Shown: in pieces, positions 1 through 9,347 of the stretch
Layout: every line of letters starts with the position of its first letter
Position numbering within the stretch: position 1 is the stretch's first letter
From: Alphaproteobacteria bacterium 65-37
GTDB taxonomy: Bacteria; Pseudomonadota; Alphaproteobacteria; Reyranellales; Reyranellaceae
Length of the DNA: 64,000 nt
NCBI GenBank assembly: GCA_001897995.1
Contig: MKRV01000256.1
Location: forward strand, 1-64,000
Direction: 5' to 3'
Translations under genes and position numbers: made by a program
Notes under the pieces: generated by a model
Seen by the model: the letters and a program-made list of their open reading frames with translations, nothing else
What the model was told of the DNA's origin: nothing
Database searches by the model: none

Positions 1-1
1 C

Positions 2-688
2 AACCAGTTCGGCGGCCCCGTGAAGGTGACCATCGACGGCAAGCTCAACGCTGGCGGCATCACGGTCCGCGGCAGCGGCAGCACGGCCGACCAGCTCAAG
101 GCCTCGATGGCGGGCGGCACGCAGCTCGGCGGGCACATCTTCGTCGGGGCCGACAAGACCCTGCAGGTATTGGGGACGGCGGCCACGGGCGTGGCAGGGG
201 GCGCCATCGACCGCACGCTGGGCAATCTGCTGGGCGCCGTCGGGCAGAAGGGGGGTGTCGGGGCCGGCAATCTCCTCAACGCCATTGCGCTGGTCCTCAA
301 CCGCTTCGTGAACCACGACAACCCGATCGCCGGTCGCATCGATATCGCGGGGGGTGTCGTCACCGACAAGGGGCTGACGGTGCAGGGCAATCGCGCCACG
401 GCGCAGATCGCCACCCGAACCAACCTCGGCAATTCGACGACCGACACCACGATCAATTTCATCATCGCCGAGGATCCGTCGGCGCCGTACCTGATCACAA
501 CGGCGCGAGGCTCGACCTCGTCACCGTCGCTGAACGTCGTGCGCGGCAGCGCCAAGGATCCGCCGGGCATGGCCAGCACCCTGCCGGGCGCCTCGAACAT
601 CCTGCCGGGCCAGCAGCAGGCGCCGAGCGGTCAGCCGTCGCGCTCGCCGCTCCCGAATATTCCCCTTCCCAACATCTTTGGTCGCTGA
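2..688 (+). CDS. AsmA-like C-terminal region protein (5' end outside window)
   Basis: The reading frame is open to the left edge, so only about the last 228 residues are visible. The visible part is rich in Gly, Thr and Asn, with alternating beta-strand-like stretches and a hydrophobic Gly/Ala/Leu segment near its middle, as in the C-terminal domain of AsmA/DUF3971 envelope proteins. It ends in a Pro/Gln/Ser-rich tail. Family members are large, membrane-anchored periplasmic proteins linked to lipid transport and outer-membrane homeostasis. The stop lies 9 bp before the next gene, so the two are probably co-transcribed. The family call is from overall character, not from a sharp motif. Confidence 0.6.
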   Translation, partial: NQFGGPVKVTIDGKLNAGGITVRGSGSTADQLKASMAGGTQLGGHIFVGADKTLQVLGTAATGVAGGAIDRTLGNLLGAVGQKGGVGAGNLLNAIALVLNRFVNHDNPIAGRIDIAGGVVTDKGLTVQGNRATAQIATRTNLGNSTTDTTINFIIAEDPSAPYLITTARGSTSSPSLNVVRGSAKDPPGMASTLPGASNILPGQQQAPSGQPSRSPLPNIPLPNIFGR

Positions 689-697
689 GGAGTTGAC

Positions 698-1528
698 GTG
701 CTCGATCGTCTCAAAGCCGTGCTCAAGGCGCGGTTCGGTACCGCGCCTGACCTGAACGACGCCCCCAAAGGCGTCGATGTCCTGGCCGAAATGGCCAACC
801 GTCGGGTCGTCCGGCGTTACGCCGACAAGCCGATCGACCCGGCGCTGCTCGACACGCTCTGTGCCGTGGCACTTTCCGCCCCGTCAAAGAGCGACCTGCA
901 GCAGGCCGACATCGTGATCGTCACCGATCCGGGGCAGCGCGAAAAGCTGCAGGCGCTGATCCCGGAGAACCCCTGGGCCAAGGCCGGACCGGCCCTGCTG
1001 GTCTTCTGCGGCAACAACCGCCGTCATCGCCTGCTGTTCGAATGGCGCGGGCGGCCCTTCGTGAACGACTATCTCGATCCGTTCTTCAATGCCGCGGTCG
1101 ATGCCGGCATCGTGCTGGCGACCTTCATCGCCGCCGCCGACAGGGTCGGGCTCGGTACCTGCCCGATCAGCCAGATCCGTAACCATGCCGCGAAGGTTTC
1201 CGAGATCCTCGGCCTGCCGCAACACGTGTTTCCCGTCGCCGGGCTGGGAATTGGCTGGCCGTCCTTCGAGGGGGTGATGAGCCCACGCCTCGGCCTCGAC
1301 GTGTCGATTCACCGCGACCGCTACGACGAGACGGGCCTGCGCGACAAGATCGCCGCCTACGACCGGCGGCGCAACGAGACCCAGCCCTACAAGAGCCAGC
1401 GTTTCGTCGACAGGTTCGGCGAGGACGCTGCCTATGGCTGGTCCGAAGACAAGGCTCGGCAATATTCGGTGCCTGAGCGCGCCGATTTCGGCGCATTCGT
1501 GCGCGCCAAGGGCTTCAAGCTCGACTGA
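698..1528 (+). CDS. Nitroreductase family flavoprotein
   Basis: A 276-residue protein starting at GTG with GAGGAG just upstream. The N-terminal block around residues 34-65 (RRVVRRYADKPID, then ALSAPSKSDLQ) is the FMN-binding signature of the nitroreductase fold, and the Gly-rich stretch near 145-190 (VGLGTCPISQIRN and VAGLGIGWP) forms the second half of the flavin site. These enzymes reduce nitro compounds, quinones or related electrophiles with NAD(P)H, usually as cytoplasmic dimers. The physiological substrate cannot be read from the sequence. It follows the AsmA-like gene by 9 bp. Its last 14 bp overlap the convergent ribbon-helix-helix gene. Confidence 0.85.
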   Translation: MLDRLKAVLKARFGTAPDLNDAPKGVDVLAEMANRRVVRRYADKPIDPALLDTLCAVALSAPSKSDLQQADIVIVTDPGQREKLQALIPENPWAKAGPALLVFCGNNRRHRLLFEWRGRPFVNDYLDPFFNAAVDAGIVLATFIAAADRVGLGTCPISQIRNHAAKVSEILGLPQHVFPVAGLGIGWPSFEGVMSPRLGLDVSIHRDRYDETGLRDKIAAYDRRRNETQPYKSQRFVDRFGEDAAYGWSEDKARQYSVPERADFGAFVRAKGFKLD

Positions 1529-1748
1529 TATTAGCTGCGGCTTTTTTCAGCTCGGCGAGCACGTAGAGGCGCAGCGTGCTCGACAGGTTGCCGGCGTCGG
1601 TCGTGCCGCGGGCATGGTCGATTTCGGCCACCAGGGCATTCAGGGACAAGCCGCGGGCACGGGCAATCGCCGAAAGTTCAGCCCAGAAGGCATCCTCCAG
1701 CGAGATGCTGGTCCGGTGACCGTCGATGGTGACCGAGCGTTTGCGCAT
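1515..1748 (-). CDS. Ribbon-helix-helix domain protein
   Basis: A small protein of 77 residues if it starts at the ATG whose complement is at 1746-1748. An upstream start at 1814 would add 22 residues of low-complexity character, so the shorter form is preferred. The sequence begins [21 protein letters not shown], a basic beta strand followed by a helix ([20 protein letters not shown]), matching the ribbon-helix-helix pattern of small alphaproteobacterial DNA-binding proteins (RHH_4-like). Such proteins bind DNA as dimers. It is divergent from typA, with 116 bp between the two start codons, and convergent with the nitroreductase gene. The target is unknown. Confidence 0.7.
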   Translation of the reverse strand: MRKRSVTIDGHRTSISLEDAFWAELSAIARARGLSLNALVAEIDHARGTTDAGNLSSTLRLYVLAELKKAAANISRA

Positions 1749-1864
1749 GGCCGGACTGTGACAGTGCTGCAACGCAGCGGCAACACGTCTCCCCGGCCGC
1801 CTTGCCGCCGTCACAGAGCGTGCGTATAAGCGCGCCCAACCAACCCCCTCCGGACAAACATTTT

Positions 1865-3694
1865 ATGGACATCCGTAACGTCGCGATCATCGCGCACGTC
1901 GACCATGGCAAGACGACACTGGTCGACTGCCTGCTGAAGCAGAGCGGCACCTTCCGCGAGAACCAGCAGGTCGCCGAGCGCGCCATGGACTCAAACGATC
2001 TCGAGCGCGAGCGCGGGATCACCATCCTCGCCAAGGCGACGTCGGTCGTCTGGAAGGGTACGCGCATCAACATCGTCGACACGCCGGGCCACGCCGACTT
2101 CGGCGGCGAGGTCGAGCGCATCCTGTCGATGGTCGACGGCGTGGTGCTGCTGGTCGACGCCGCCGAAGGCCCGTTGCCGCAGACCAAGTTCGTGCTCGGC
2201 AAAGCCCTTCGGCTGGGCCTGCGTCCGATCGTGCTGATCAACAAGGTCGACCGCTCCGACGCCCGTGCCCATCAGGTGCATGACGAGGTGTTCGACCTCT
2301 TCTCGGCCCTCGAAGCCAACGACGAGCAGCTCGATTTCCCGACGCTGTTCGCCTCGGCCCGCCAGGGTTGGGCGGCGACGTCCCTCGAAGGCGAGCAGAA
2401 GGACATGGAGCCGCTGTTCGACCTGCTGGTGAAGCACGTGCCGCCGCCCAAGATCGACAGCGATCCGGCGTTCCGCATGCTGGTGACGACGCTCGAATCG
2501 GATCCGTTCCTTGGCCGCATCCTGACCGGTCGTATCCAGTCCGGCACGGTGAAGCCCAACACGATCCTGAAGGCGCTGAGCCGCGACGGTAAGGAACTCG
2601 AACAGACCCGCATCACCAAGGTGCTGGCGTTCCGTGGACTGGAGCGCCAGGCGCTCGACTCGGCCGAAGCGGGCGACATCGTGGCCGTTGCCGGCCTCAA
2701 GATCGCGACCGTCGCCGACACGATCGGCGACATGACTCTCGAGACGCCGTTGCCGGGCCAGCCGGTGGATCCGCCGACACTCGCCATGACCTTCTCGGTC
2801 AACGACTCGCCGCTCGCCGGCAAGGAAGGCGACAAGGTCACGACCCGCATGATCCGCGGCCGCCTGATGCGGGAGGGCGAGGGCAACGTCGCGATCCGCG
2901 TCAGCGATACCGAGAACGCCGACTCCTACGAGGTCGCCGGCCGTGGCGAACTGCAGCTCGGCGTGCTGATCGAGACCATGCGCCGCGAGGGCTTCGAACT
3001 CGCCGTTGGCCGACCGCGCGTGCTGTTCCAGACCGATCCGCAGACCGGCCAGCGGCTGGAGCCGATCGAGGAAGTGGTGATCGACGTCGACGATGCCTAC
3101 ACCGGCACCGTCGTCGAGCAGATTTCGCTGCGCAAGGGCGAGCTGCAGGACATGCGGCCCTCCGGCGCCGGCAAGACGCGCCTGGTCTTCTACGCCCCGT
3201 CGCGCGGCCTGATCGGCTATCACGGCGAGTTCCTGACCGACACGCGCGGTACCGGCGTGATGAACCGCATCTTCCATGAGTACGGCCCTTATCGGGGCCC
3301 GATCTCCGGTCGGCGCAACGGCGCGCTGATCGCCAATGCCGAGGGTGTTTCGGTGGCCTACGCGATGTGGAACCTCGAGGATCGCGGGCCGATGTTCATC
3401 GATCCCGGCGTGCCGGTGTATCAAGGGATGCTGATCGGCGAGCACAGCCGCGGCAACGATCTCGAGGTCAATGTCCTGAAGGGCAAGCAGCTCACCAACA
3501 TCCGCGCCGCCGGCAAGGACGAGGCCGTCCGCCTCACGCCGCCGCGCAAGATGTCGCTCGAGCAGGCGATCGCCTATATCGAGGACGACGAGTTGGTCGA
3601 AGTGACGCCCAAGTCGATCCGGTTGCGCAAGCGCTTCCTCAATCCGGAGGATCGCAAGCGCGCCAAGAAGCAGGCCGCCGCGGCGGCCGAGTAA
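1865..3694 (+). CDS. typA: Ribosome-associated translational GTPase TypA/BipA
   Basis: A 609-residue protein, the normal length for TypA. The start chosen is the ATG at 1865, giving [19 protein letters not shown], the usual N-terminus; the open frame extends to 1802 but that part is not conserved in character. GTPase motifs are plain: G1 [10 protein letters not shown]2 region RGITI, G3 DTPGH, G4 NKVD. EF-G-like domains III and V and the TypA-specific C-terminal domain follow, ending in a basic Lys/Arg-rich tail. TypA binds the 70S ribosome and supports assembly and stress or cold growth. A DUF6481 gene follows 25 bp downstream and may be co-transcribed. Confidence 0.97.
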   Translation: MDIRNVAIIAHVDHGKTTLVDCLLKQSGTFRENQQVAERAMDSNDLERERGITILAKATSVVWKGTRINIVDTPGHADFGGEVERILSMVDGVVLLVDAAEGPLPQTKFVLGKALRLGLRPIVLINKVDRSDARAHQVHDEVFDLFSALEANDEQLDFPTLFASARQGWAATSLEGEQKDMEPLFDLLVKHVPPPKIDSDPAFRMLVTTLESDPFLGRILTGRIQSGTVKPNTILKALSRDGKELEQTRITKVLAFRGLERQALDSAEAGDIVAVAGLKIATVADTIGDMTLETPLPGQPVDPPTLAMTFSVNDSPLAGKEGDKVTTRMIRGRLMREGEGNVAIRVSDTENADSYEVAGRGELQLGVLIETMRREGFELAVGRPRVLFQTDPQTGQRLEPIEEVVIDVDDAYTGTVVEQISLRKGELQDMRPSGAGKTRLVFYAPSRGLIGYHGEFLTDTRGTGVMNRIFHEYGPYRGPISGRRNGALIANAEGVSVAYAMWNLEDRGPMFIDPGVPVYQGMLIGEHSRGNDLEVNVLKGKQLTNIRAAGKDEAVRLTPPRKMSLEQAIAYIEDDELVEVTPKSIRLRKRFLNPEDRKRAKKQAAAAAE

Positions 3695-3719
3695 GACAAC
3701 AGAGGAACAAGAGCGGAAG

Positions 3720-4088
3720 ATGAGCGGAAGGAACGTTGATTTCGGCGACCGACTGGCAACAGCGGCCGCAGCCAGGCAGGCCTTGCTCGATAAGGCGCGA
3801 GCGAAAGCCAACGATCCGGAATTGGCGAAGCGGCAGGCGGAACGCGCCGCGATCGCCGCCGCCCGCGAAGCCCGCGAGGCCGAGCGCCGCGCCGCGAAGA
3901 AGGCTGAAGAGGAGCGGATCGCCGCCGAGCGCGAAGCGGCGCGGGCTGCGGCGCTGGCTGCAGAAGAGGCAGCGCGGGCCGAAGCTGAGGCCAAGCGACA
4001 GGCGGCCAAGCCCCAGCTCACCGAGGCCGAGAAGAAGGCCGCGCGCGACGCCCGTTACGCTGCCCGCAAGGCCCGCAAGAAGAGGTAA
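3720..4088 (+). CDS. DUF6481-type Ala/Arg/Glu-rich helical protein
   Basis: A 122-residue, highly charged protein made almost entirely of A, R, E and K, predicted to be one long coiled helix. The N-terminus (FGDRLATAAAARQALLDKAR) matches the small DUF6481 family common in Alphaproteobacteria. There is no signal peptide or membrane segment. It follows typA by 25 bp. The role of the family is unknown. The low-complexity composition means matches to other helical proteins should be treated with caution. Confidence 0.7.
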   Translation: MSGRNVDFGDRLATAAAARQALLDKARAKANDPELAKRQAERAAIAAAREAREAERRAAKKAEEERIAAEREAARAAALAAEEAARAEAEAKRQAAKPQLTEAEKKAARDARYAARKARKKR

Positions 4089-4100
4089 GCGCTTATCCGT

Positions 4101-4256
4101 CCTCTCCCGCTACAGCGGCTTGGTTACAAGCCGCTGTAGCGGGAGAGGAAGGGGCCCCATGCGAAGCATGGGGGAGGTGAGGGCGTAAGCGACCGAGACG
4201 GCGCTTGCGTCGAGAGCCCCCCCCTCACCCGGCCTCTCCCCCGAAACGGGGGAGAG
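4101..4256. repeat. Palindromic intergenic repeat, family A copy 1
   Basis: The region begins with a perfect inverted repeat with 22-bp arms at 4101-4122 and 4127-4148 and a GTTA loop. A smaller hairpin follows, CCCCATGC-GAA-GCATGGGG at 4155-4173. The 42 bp at 4141-4182 recur with one difference at 34655-34696. Toward 4225-4256 there is an inverted partial copy built of CCTCTCCCCC and GGGGGAGAG. It lies between the convergent DUF6481 and VOC genes, so it may terminate or stabilise both transcripts. Confidence 0.85.
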
Positions 4257-4278
4257 CAGAATGAAAGAACAGGCTGCT

Positions 4279-4959
4279 CTACAGCGTTCCGCCGGTCAGC
4301 GAGGCGCGCTGGCTGATCTCGATGTGATTGCCGTCGGGATCGCAGACGAAGGCGTACCGCACCGTATCGCCCAGCACCCGAGGTTCGCCACCCGACGCGC
4401 CGCCGCGCGCCAGGATGCCGTCATACTCGGCAAGGCAGTCCCAGACCTGGACCGTCATGTAGCGATAGCCCGGCCCCCGCCACTGGCCGATGCTGGGCTC
4501 GACCCTGCCGCGCTCGGCGACCACGACCAGGGAATCGCCGCAGCGGTAGCGGCCCTCGCCCATGCGCTCGAACTGCATGGCGTGCGTCCAGAAGCGGTCG
4601 TGCTCGGCGGGGTCGTTGACCCTGAGCAGGATCGCGATGCCCTCGACGCCCCCGAAGCCCCTGGGGACCAGGGCGACCTTGTTGCCGTCGGGATCCGCCA
4701 GGTTCTGCGGAGCGGCGAGCCCGTCGCGGGCGATCTCCAGGCCGACGATGCCGGAGGGCGGCACGTCGGGCAGCGGCCCGCGGGCGTGGTTCATCTTCAG
4801 GATGGAGCCGTTCATGTGGTGGCGGTGCTGCTGCATGCCGCCGCCCAGCTTGCCCATATGGTCGTAGGGCAGGCCGACGGTCTGCTGCCAGAAGGCGAGC
4901 TGACCGTCGCGGTCGTTCGAGAAAAGCCCGATATCGAGATGCTGCTTGGCGAGGTTCAT
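4279..4959 (-). CDS. VOC superfamily (glyoxalase/dioxygenase fold) protein
   Basis: A 226-residue protein with two vicinal-oxygen-chelate modules. The first begins KQHLDIGLFSNDRDGQLAFW and ends NLADPDGNKVALV; the second ends AFVCDPDGNHIEISQR. The paired DPDGN motifs are typical closing strands of VOC domains, and His and Glu residues near these strands are candidate metal ligands. VOC proteins include glyoxalases, ring-cleavage dioxygenases and isomerases, and this one cannot be assigned a substrate. It lies 16 bp downstream of the fumarase gene on the same strand and may share its transcript. Confidence 0.8.
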   Translation of the reverse strand: MNLAKQHLDIGLFSNDRDGQLAFWQQTVGLPYDHMGKLGGGMQQHRHHMNGSILKMNHARGPLPDVPPSGIVGLEIARDGLAAPQNLADPDGNKVALVPRGFGGVEGIAILLRVNDPAEHDRFWTHAMQFERMGEGRYRCGDSLVVVAERGRVEPSIGQWRGPGYRYMTVQVWDCLAEYDGILARGGASGGEPRVLGDTVRYAFVCDPDGNHIEISQRASLTGGTL

Positions 4960-4975
4960 GCGCCAAGCATAACGC

Positions 4976-6592
4976 CTAAAGCTTTAGTTCGCTGAAGAAG
5001 TCGTTGCCCTTGTCATCGGTGACGATGAAGGCCGGGAAGTTCTCGACCTGGATGCGCCAGATCGCTTCCATGCCGAGCTCGGGATACTCCAGCACCTCGA
5101 CCTTCCTGATGCAGTTCTTGGCGAGGATCGCGGCCGGTCCACCGATCGAGCCGAGATAGAAGCCCCGGTGCTTCTTGCAGGCGTCGACGACCTGCTTGCT
5201 GCGATTGCCCTTGGCCAGCATCACCATCGAGCCGCCATTGGCCTGCATCAGGTCGACGTAGGAATCCATGCGGCCGGCGGTGGTCGGGCCGAACGAGCCG
5301 GAAGCCATGCCTTCGGGCGTCTTGGCGGGACCCGCGTAGTAGACCGGGAACTGCTTGAAGTAGTCGGGCAGGCCCTCGCCGCGGTCGAGTCGCTCCTTGA
5401 GCTTGGCGTGTGCCGAATCGCGGGCGACGATCAGCGTCCCGGTCAGGTTGACGCGCGTCTTCACCGGGTGCTGCGTCAGCACCGAGAGCGTGTGCGCCAT
5501 GCCCTTGTTGAGGTCGACCGACACGACGTTGCCGGAGAGTTGCTGCGGCTCGACCTCGGGCAGGAAATGGGCCGGATTGGTCTCGAGCTGCTCGAGAAAG
5601 ACGCCGTCCCTGGTGATCTTGCCCATCGCCTGGCGATCGGCCGAGCAGGAGACGCCGATGCCGATCGGCACCGAGGCGCCGTGGCGGGCGATGCGGATCA
5701 CGCGCACGTCGTGGCAGAAATACTTGCCGCCGAACTGGGCGCCGATGCCCATCTGGCGCGTCAGCTCCAGCACCTTCTGCTCCATCTCGCGGTCCCGGAT
5801 GGCCACGCCTTTGTTGTTGCCCTCGCTCGGCAGGTCGTCGAGGTAGCGCGTCGAGGCGAGCTTCACCGTCTTGAGGTTCATCTCGGCCGAGGTGCCGCCG
5901 ACCACGATGGCAAGGTGGTAGGGCGGGCAGGCCGCAGTGCCGAGCGTGCGGATCTGGGTGTCGAGGAACTTCAGCAGCGAGGCCTCGTTCAGCACCGCCG
6001 GCGTCTGCTGGTGCAGGTAGCTCTTGTTGGCCGAGCCGCCGCCCTTGGCGATGAACAGGAATTTGTAGGCATCGCCATCGGTCGCATAGATGTCGATCTG
6101 GGCCGGCAGGTTGGTGCCGGTCTGCACTTCCTTGAACATCGAGATCGGCGAGACCTGGCTGTAGCGCAGGTTGGTCTCGGTATAGGTCTTGAAGACGCCC
6201 TTGGAGATTGCCGCCTCGTCGCCGCCGCCGGTCCACACCGACTGACCCTTCTTGCCCATGACGATGGCGGTGCCGGTGTCCTGGCACATCGGCAGCACGC
6301 CGCCGGCCGAGATGTTGGCGTTTTTCAGGAGCTCGAGCGCCACGTACTTGTCATTGGGCGAGGCCTCGGCATCGTCGAGGATGTTGCGCAGCTGCTGGAG
6401 ATGGCCCGGTCGCAGGAGGTGGGAAATATCGTGGAAGGCCGCCGCCGTGAGCGTGGTGAGCGCCTCGGGATCGACCGTCAGCACGTCGCGGCCGTTGAAT
6501 TTGGCGGTACCGACGAAGTCCGAGGTGAGCTTGCGGTAAGGAGTGGTGTCCTCGTGGCTCGGGAACATCTCCTGGAACTGGAATTCGGGCAT
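4976..6592 (-). CDS. fumA: Class I (iron-sulfur) fumarate hydratase
   Basis: A 538-residue protein, the length of single-chain class I fumarases. Conserved blocks include [26 protein letters not shown] and GVSCSADRQ, whose cysteines are the expected ligands of the [4Fe-4S] cluster, plus the C-terminal [28 protein letters not shown] region. The enzyme interconverts fumarate and malate in the TCA cycle in the cytoplasm and is usually oxygen-sensitive. The start [11 protein letters not shown] is the first Met of the frame. A long antisense open frame over the same region is a shadow of GC-rich codon bias. Confidence 0.95.
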   Translation of the reverse strand: MPEFQFQEMFPSHEDTTPYRKLTSDFVGTAKFNGRDVLTVDPEALTTLTAAAFHDISHLLRPGHLQQLRNILDDAEASPNDKYVALELLKNANISAGGVLPMCQDTGTAIVMGKKGQSVWTGGGDEAAISKGVFKTYTETNLRYSQVSPISMFKEVQTGTNLPAQIDIYATDGDAYKFLFIAKGGGSANKSYLHQQTPAVLNEASLLKFLDTQIRTLGTAACPPYHLAIVVGGTSAEMNLKTVKLASTRYLDDLPSEGNNKGVAIRDREMEQKVLELTRQMGIGAQFGGKYFCHDVRVIRIARHGASVPIGIGVSCSADRQAMGKITRDGVFLEQLETNPAHFLPEVEPQQLSGNVVSVDLNKGMAHTLSVLTQHPVKTRVNLTGTLIVARDSAHAKLKERLDRGEGLPDYFKQFPVYYAGPAKTPEGMASGSFGPTTAGRMDSYVDLMQANGGSMVMLAKGNRSKQVVDACKKHRGFYLGSIGGPAAILAKNCIRKVEVLEYPELGMEAIWRIQVENFPAFIVTDDKGNDFFSELKL

Positions 6593-6702
6593 GGCACTCT
6601 CCTGGCGACCCTCTCGGGGCGCGCATTCCCTGCCGCAGCCGGGGCGCGGCGTCTAGAGCCTTTTGCGCGCGGGCAGACCCCGCCGAACGCCGGCTCTGCG
6701 GG

Positions 6703-7248
6703 CTACTTCTTTCGGAAGCTGTCGAGCTTGACGACCTTGGAGGCAGCATCCTCGGGCTTGGCGGCGGTCTCGGCCGTCGCCGCGCCGGTTTCCGCCTTCG
6801 CCTCCTGATCGGCCGCAGCGGCCGGCTGCGGATGCTTGTCCGGCACTGGCAGCGAGGTCGGCGCAGCAGCTTCCGGCTTGTCGCCGGCTGCCTTGTCGCC
6901 CCGGTCGAACTGCAGGCCGAAGCGCACCGAGGGATCGACGAACGCCGAGAGCGCCGCGAACGGCACTTTTATGCGTTCCTGCTGCTTGTTGAAGCTCACG
7001 GTCACCTCGAAGGAGGTGTCGCCGATGATCAGATCCCAATACTGATGCTGCAGTACGATCGTCATTTCTTCCGGGTATTTGGCGCGCAAATACTCGGGCA
7101 GCTCCACGCCGGGATCGGTGCTGCGGAAGCTGATGTAGAAGTGGTGCGAACCGGGCAAGCCCTTCTCTGCCACTTGCGTCAGCACGCGGCGCACGACGCT
7201 GCGCAGCGCATCGTCGACGAGAGCGTCGTAGTGAAAGCGATCGTTCAT
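6703..7248 (-). CDS. sspB: ClpXP protease specificity-enhancing factor SspB
   Basis: A 181-residue protein starting at MNDRFHYDALVDDALR. The frame is open to 7320 but the upstream residues do not resemble the family. The core (SHHFYISFRSTDPGVELPEYLRAKYPEEMTIVLQ is the start of it; no more quoted) and the following FEVTVSFN strand are the alphaproteobacterial SspB fold that binds ssrA tags. A low-complexity Ala/Pro linker leads to the C-terminal KVVKLDSFRKK, a plausible ClpX-docking tail. It lies beside the tmRNA gene on the same strand, about 85 bp downstream of it, so tag donor and tag adaptor are genetically linked. Confidence 0.92.
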   Translation of the reverse strand: MNDRFHYDALVDDALRSVVRRVLTQVAEKGLPGSHHFYISFRSTDPGVELPEYLRAKYPEEMTIVLQHQYWDLIIGDTSFEVTVSFNKQQERIKVPFAALSAFVDPSVRFGLQFDRGDKAAGDKPEAAAPTSLPVPDKHPQPAAAADQEAKAETGAATAETAAKPEDAASKVVKLDSFRKK

Positions 7249-7332
7249 GGCCTGTCGGAAGATTTCGGAAAAAGCATCGGCCCGCATCGCGGGAGAGTCA
7301 ACGATGCCAATAGCGGGCAAATGAGGAGAAGG

Positions 7333-7630
7333 AAAGTGGGGGGCTTCTGTTGCCCGGTGCCCCCCGAACCGCGCTTACGTCCGCTGTTTAGGCGGCAGCA
7401 GCGAGTGTAACGGTGTTATCGTTAGCACTTGTGAATGGCCCGTCACGGCGGAACCATACCGAGCAAAAACCGCGCCTTTACCACGCTCGTCGATCCTGGT
7501 TCGCCCCCATTGGCTCCGCCCGGCGGGTAACCCCGACGGAGGGAGGAGAATGGTGGAGGCGCCGGGTACTGCCCCCGGGTCCGAAACGCTTATTCCACGC
7601 GGCGTTTATCGCCATAGTCGGTTACCCGAC
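7333..7630 (-). ncRNA. ssrA: Transfer-messenger RNA, circularly permuted two-piece form
   Basis: Read on the minus strand, the acceptor piece comes first and ends GGCGCCTCCACCA (its CCA at 7551-7553). A short intervening segment at 7509-7550 follows, then the coding piece beginning GGGGGCGA at 7508-7501 and GGATCGACG. The acceptor strands GGGGGCG and CGCCTCC pair over 7 bp with a G-U pair at the third position, the identity element for alanyl-tRNA synthetase. The tag frame at 7426-7388 encodes [12 protein letters not shown] and then TAA. A GC-rich hairpin at 7338-7365 closes the 3' side. The outer ends are estimates; the order of pieces and the tag are read directly. Confidence 0.93.
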
Positions 7631-7636
7631 AGGCTC

Positions 7637-7665
7637 TATATAAGCGCTTCCGTCGACTTTTTGAA
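7637..7665 (-). promoter_or_regulatory. Probable sigma-70-type promoter of ssrA
   Basis: On the minus strand there is TTCAAA (complement of 7660-7665) and TATATA (complement of 7637-7642), separated by 17 bp. This places a start near 7630, just before the acceptor piece of the tmRNA. It is a sequence match only. Confidence 0.5.
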
Positions 7666-7750
7666 GGCGTGCCGCGGGGCCCCCGATTTTCCCCATGGTG
7701 ACCTTGCCCGGCGGCTCATAGAGTCCGCGGCCAACGTAGGACAACGAACA

Positions 7751-8686
7751 ATGCCCCTCTCCACCGACCAACAGGCCGAGATCGACCAGGCCCGGGCCGG
7801 CGCCCAGTCGACCCTGCGGCCGATCGCGCCGGCCCTGGAGGATATCCTCTACCAGGCGCTGCCGGTGCTCGATCACGGCTTCGTCCGCGTCGTCGACTAC
7901 ATGGGTGACGACGCCGCCGTCGTGCAGGCCGCGCGCGTGAGCTACGGGCGGGGCACCAAGAAGGTCAGCGAGGATCGCGGGCTGATCAACTATCTCATGC
8001 GGCACCGCCACACGACGCCATTCGAGATGTGCGAGATCAAGTACCACGTGAAGCTGCCGATCTTCGTGGCCCGGCAGTGGATCCGCCACCGCACCGCCAA
8101 CGTGAACGAGTATTCGGCGCGCTATTCGATCCTCGACAACGAATTCTACATTCCCAGGCCCGAGCATCTCGCGGCACAGAGCCAGCAGAACCGGCAGGGC
8201 CGCGACGCCGTGCTGGTCGGCCAGGAGGCGGAGCGCGTCTTCTCGCTCCTGAAGAAGGACGCCGAGCTGGTCTACCAGCACTACATGGAGATGCTGAACG
8301 AGGGCGAAACCGGCGAGCCGCTCGATGCGGAACGGTCCGGCCTGGCGCGCGAGCTTGCGCGCATGAACCTGTCGCTCGGCTTCTATACCCAGTGGTACTG
8401 GAAGACGAACCTGCACAATCTCATGCATTTCCTGTCGCTGCGCGCCGATGCGCATGCGCAGTACGAGATCCGCGTCTATGCCGAAGCCATGCTCGACACG
8501 CTGAAGCGCTGGTGCCCGATCAGCCACGACGCCTTCATGGAATACCGCATGGGCGGCGCGCATCTGTCCCGGACGGGACTTGCGATCGTCAAACGCCTGT
8601 TGGCGGGCGAGGCGGTCGACCAGAAGTCGAGCGGCATGAGCGCGCGCGAATGGCGCGAGCTGATGGCCGCGCTCGGCCGGTCCTGA
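7751..8686 (+). CDS. thyX: FAD-dependent thymidylate synthase ThyX
   Basis: A 311-residue protein. The start used is the ATG at 7751 ([17 protein letters not shown]); the frame is open to 7550 but that part overlaps the tmRNA gene. The ThyX signature [15 protein letters not shown] follows QWI near residue 115, and [11 protein letters not shown] precedes it. The enzyme makes dTMP from dUMP using methylene-tetrahydrofolate and NADPH via FAD, as a cytoplasmic tetramer. It is divergent from ssrA. A GNAT gene follows 13 bp downstream, suggesting co-transcription. Confidence 0.95.
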   Translation: MPLSTDQQAEIDQARAGAQSTLRPIAPALEDILYQALPVLDHGFVRVVDYMGDDAAVVQAARVSYGRGTKKVSEDRGLINYLMRHRHTTPFEMCEIKYHVKLPIFVARQWIRHRTANVNEYSARYSILDNEFYIPRPEHLAAQSQQNRQGRDAVLVGQEAERVFSLLKKDAELVYQHYMEMLNEGETGEPLDAERSGLARELARMNLSLGFYTQWYWKTNLHNLMHFLSLRADAHAQYEIRVYAEAMLDTLKRWCPISHDAFMEYRMGGAHLSRTGLAIVKRLLAGEAVDQKSSGMSAREWRELMAALGRS

Positions 8687-8699
8687 CGGCGGGCGGGCG

Positions 8700-9254
8700 A
8701 TGGCGACACCGATCCGCGATCCCGGCCGGTTGCGGCTGCTGCGCGAGCGGGCGCGCGACGACGAGGCGATCGAGGCAATGAACGAGGCGGCCTTCGGGCC
8801 GGACCGCCAGCACAAGACGGTCTATCGCCTGCGCGAAGGCGTGAAGCCGATCAAGGAGCTCTGTTTCGTCGCCATTGACCAGAAGGGTCGCATGGTGGCC
8901 TCGATCCGCAACTGGCCGATCCTGATCAACGAGCGCTGGCCGGCGGTGCTGCTGGGCCCGCTCGCCATCGCGCCGGAGTTGCGCGGGCTGGGCTACGGCA
9001 AGGCCCTGATGTGGCATTCGATGGCGCAGTCGCGCATGCTGGGCCACAGCCGCATCATCCTGGTCGGCGATCCCGAGTACTACAATCAGTTCGGCTTTCG
9101 CCGCGATCTCGCCCTCAACATCCAGCTGCCCGGCTGGGTCGAGGAACGCCGCTTCCTCGCCCTCGAGCTGGTCGCGGGCGCCATGATCGGCGTGCACGGC
9201 ATGATCGGTCCCTGGCAGCCCGCCCGGCGCGCGGGCGGCAAGCGGAAGAAATAG
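8700..9254 (+). CDS. YhbS-like GNAT N-acetyltransferase
   Basis: A 184-residue protein with the GNAT core. A substrate-side strand (MVASIRNWPILIN) is followed by the acetyl-CoA pyrophosphate-binding loop LAIAPELRGLGYGKALM, near residues 84-101, and by the typical VGDPEYYNQFGFRR segment of YhbS-like members. The tail is basic (RAGGKRKK). The acceptor molecule is unknown. It starts at an ATG 13 bp after the thyX stop and is probably its operon partner. Confidence 0.85.
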   Translation: MATPIRDPGRLRLLRERARDDEAIEAMNEAAFGPDRQHKTVYRLREGVKPIKELCFVAIDQKGRMVASIRNWPILINERWPAVLLGPLAIAPELRGLGYGKALMWHSMAQSRMLGHSRIILVGDPEYYNQFGFRRDLALNIQLPGWVEERRFLALELVAGAMIGVHGMIGPWQPARRAGGKRKK

Positions 9255-9260
9255 TTTCTT

Positions 9261-9343
9261 TGGATCGCGGGCCTCCCGGCCCGCCTCATGATCACGAGCG
9301 GGCTCCGCGCGGGGTAACCCCCGCGCTTTGAGGCCCGCGGTCC
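9261..9343. repeat. GC-rich inverted repeat, family B copy 1
   Basis: Starts with GGATCGCGGGCCTCCCGGCC and closes with AGGCCCGCGGTCC, so the outer ends are complementary. A related element with the same ends and the same internal TCATGATC lies at 24236-24299. Both sit between convergent genes (here GNAT and mrp), suggesting bidirectional termination or mRNA 3'-end protection. Confidence 0.75.
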
Positions 9344-9347
9344 CAGC

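Noticed and set aside
1991-4021. Long antisense open frame (676 codons) opposite typA
   Set aside because: It mirrors typA codon for codon, has no protein-like motif and is a normal by-product of high-GC third positions.
5168-6808. Long plus-strand frame opposite the fumarase gene
   Set aside because: It is antisense to a fully conserved enzyme and is dominated by Ala, Gly, Arg, His and Asp as expected of a shadow.
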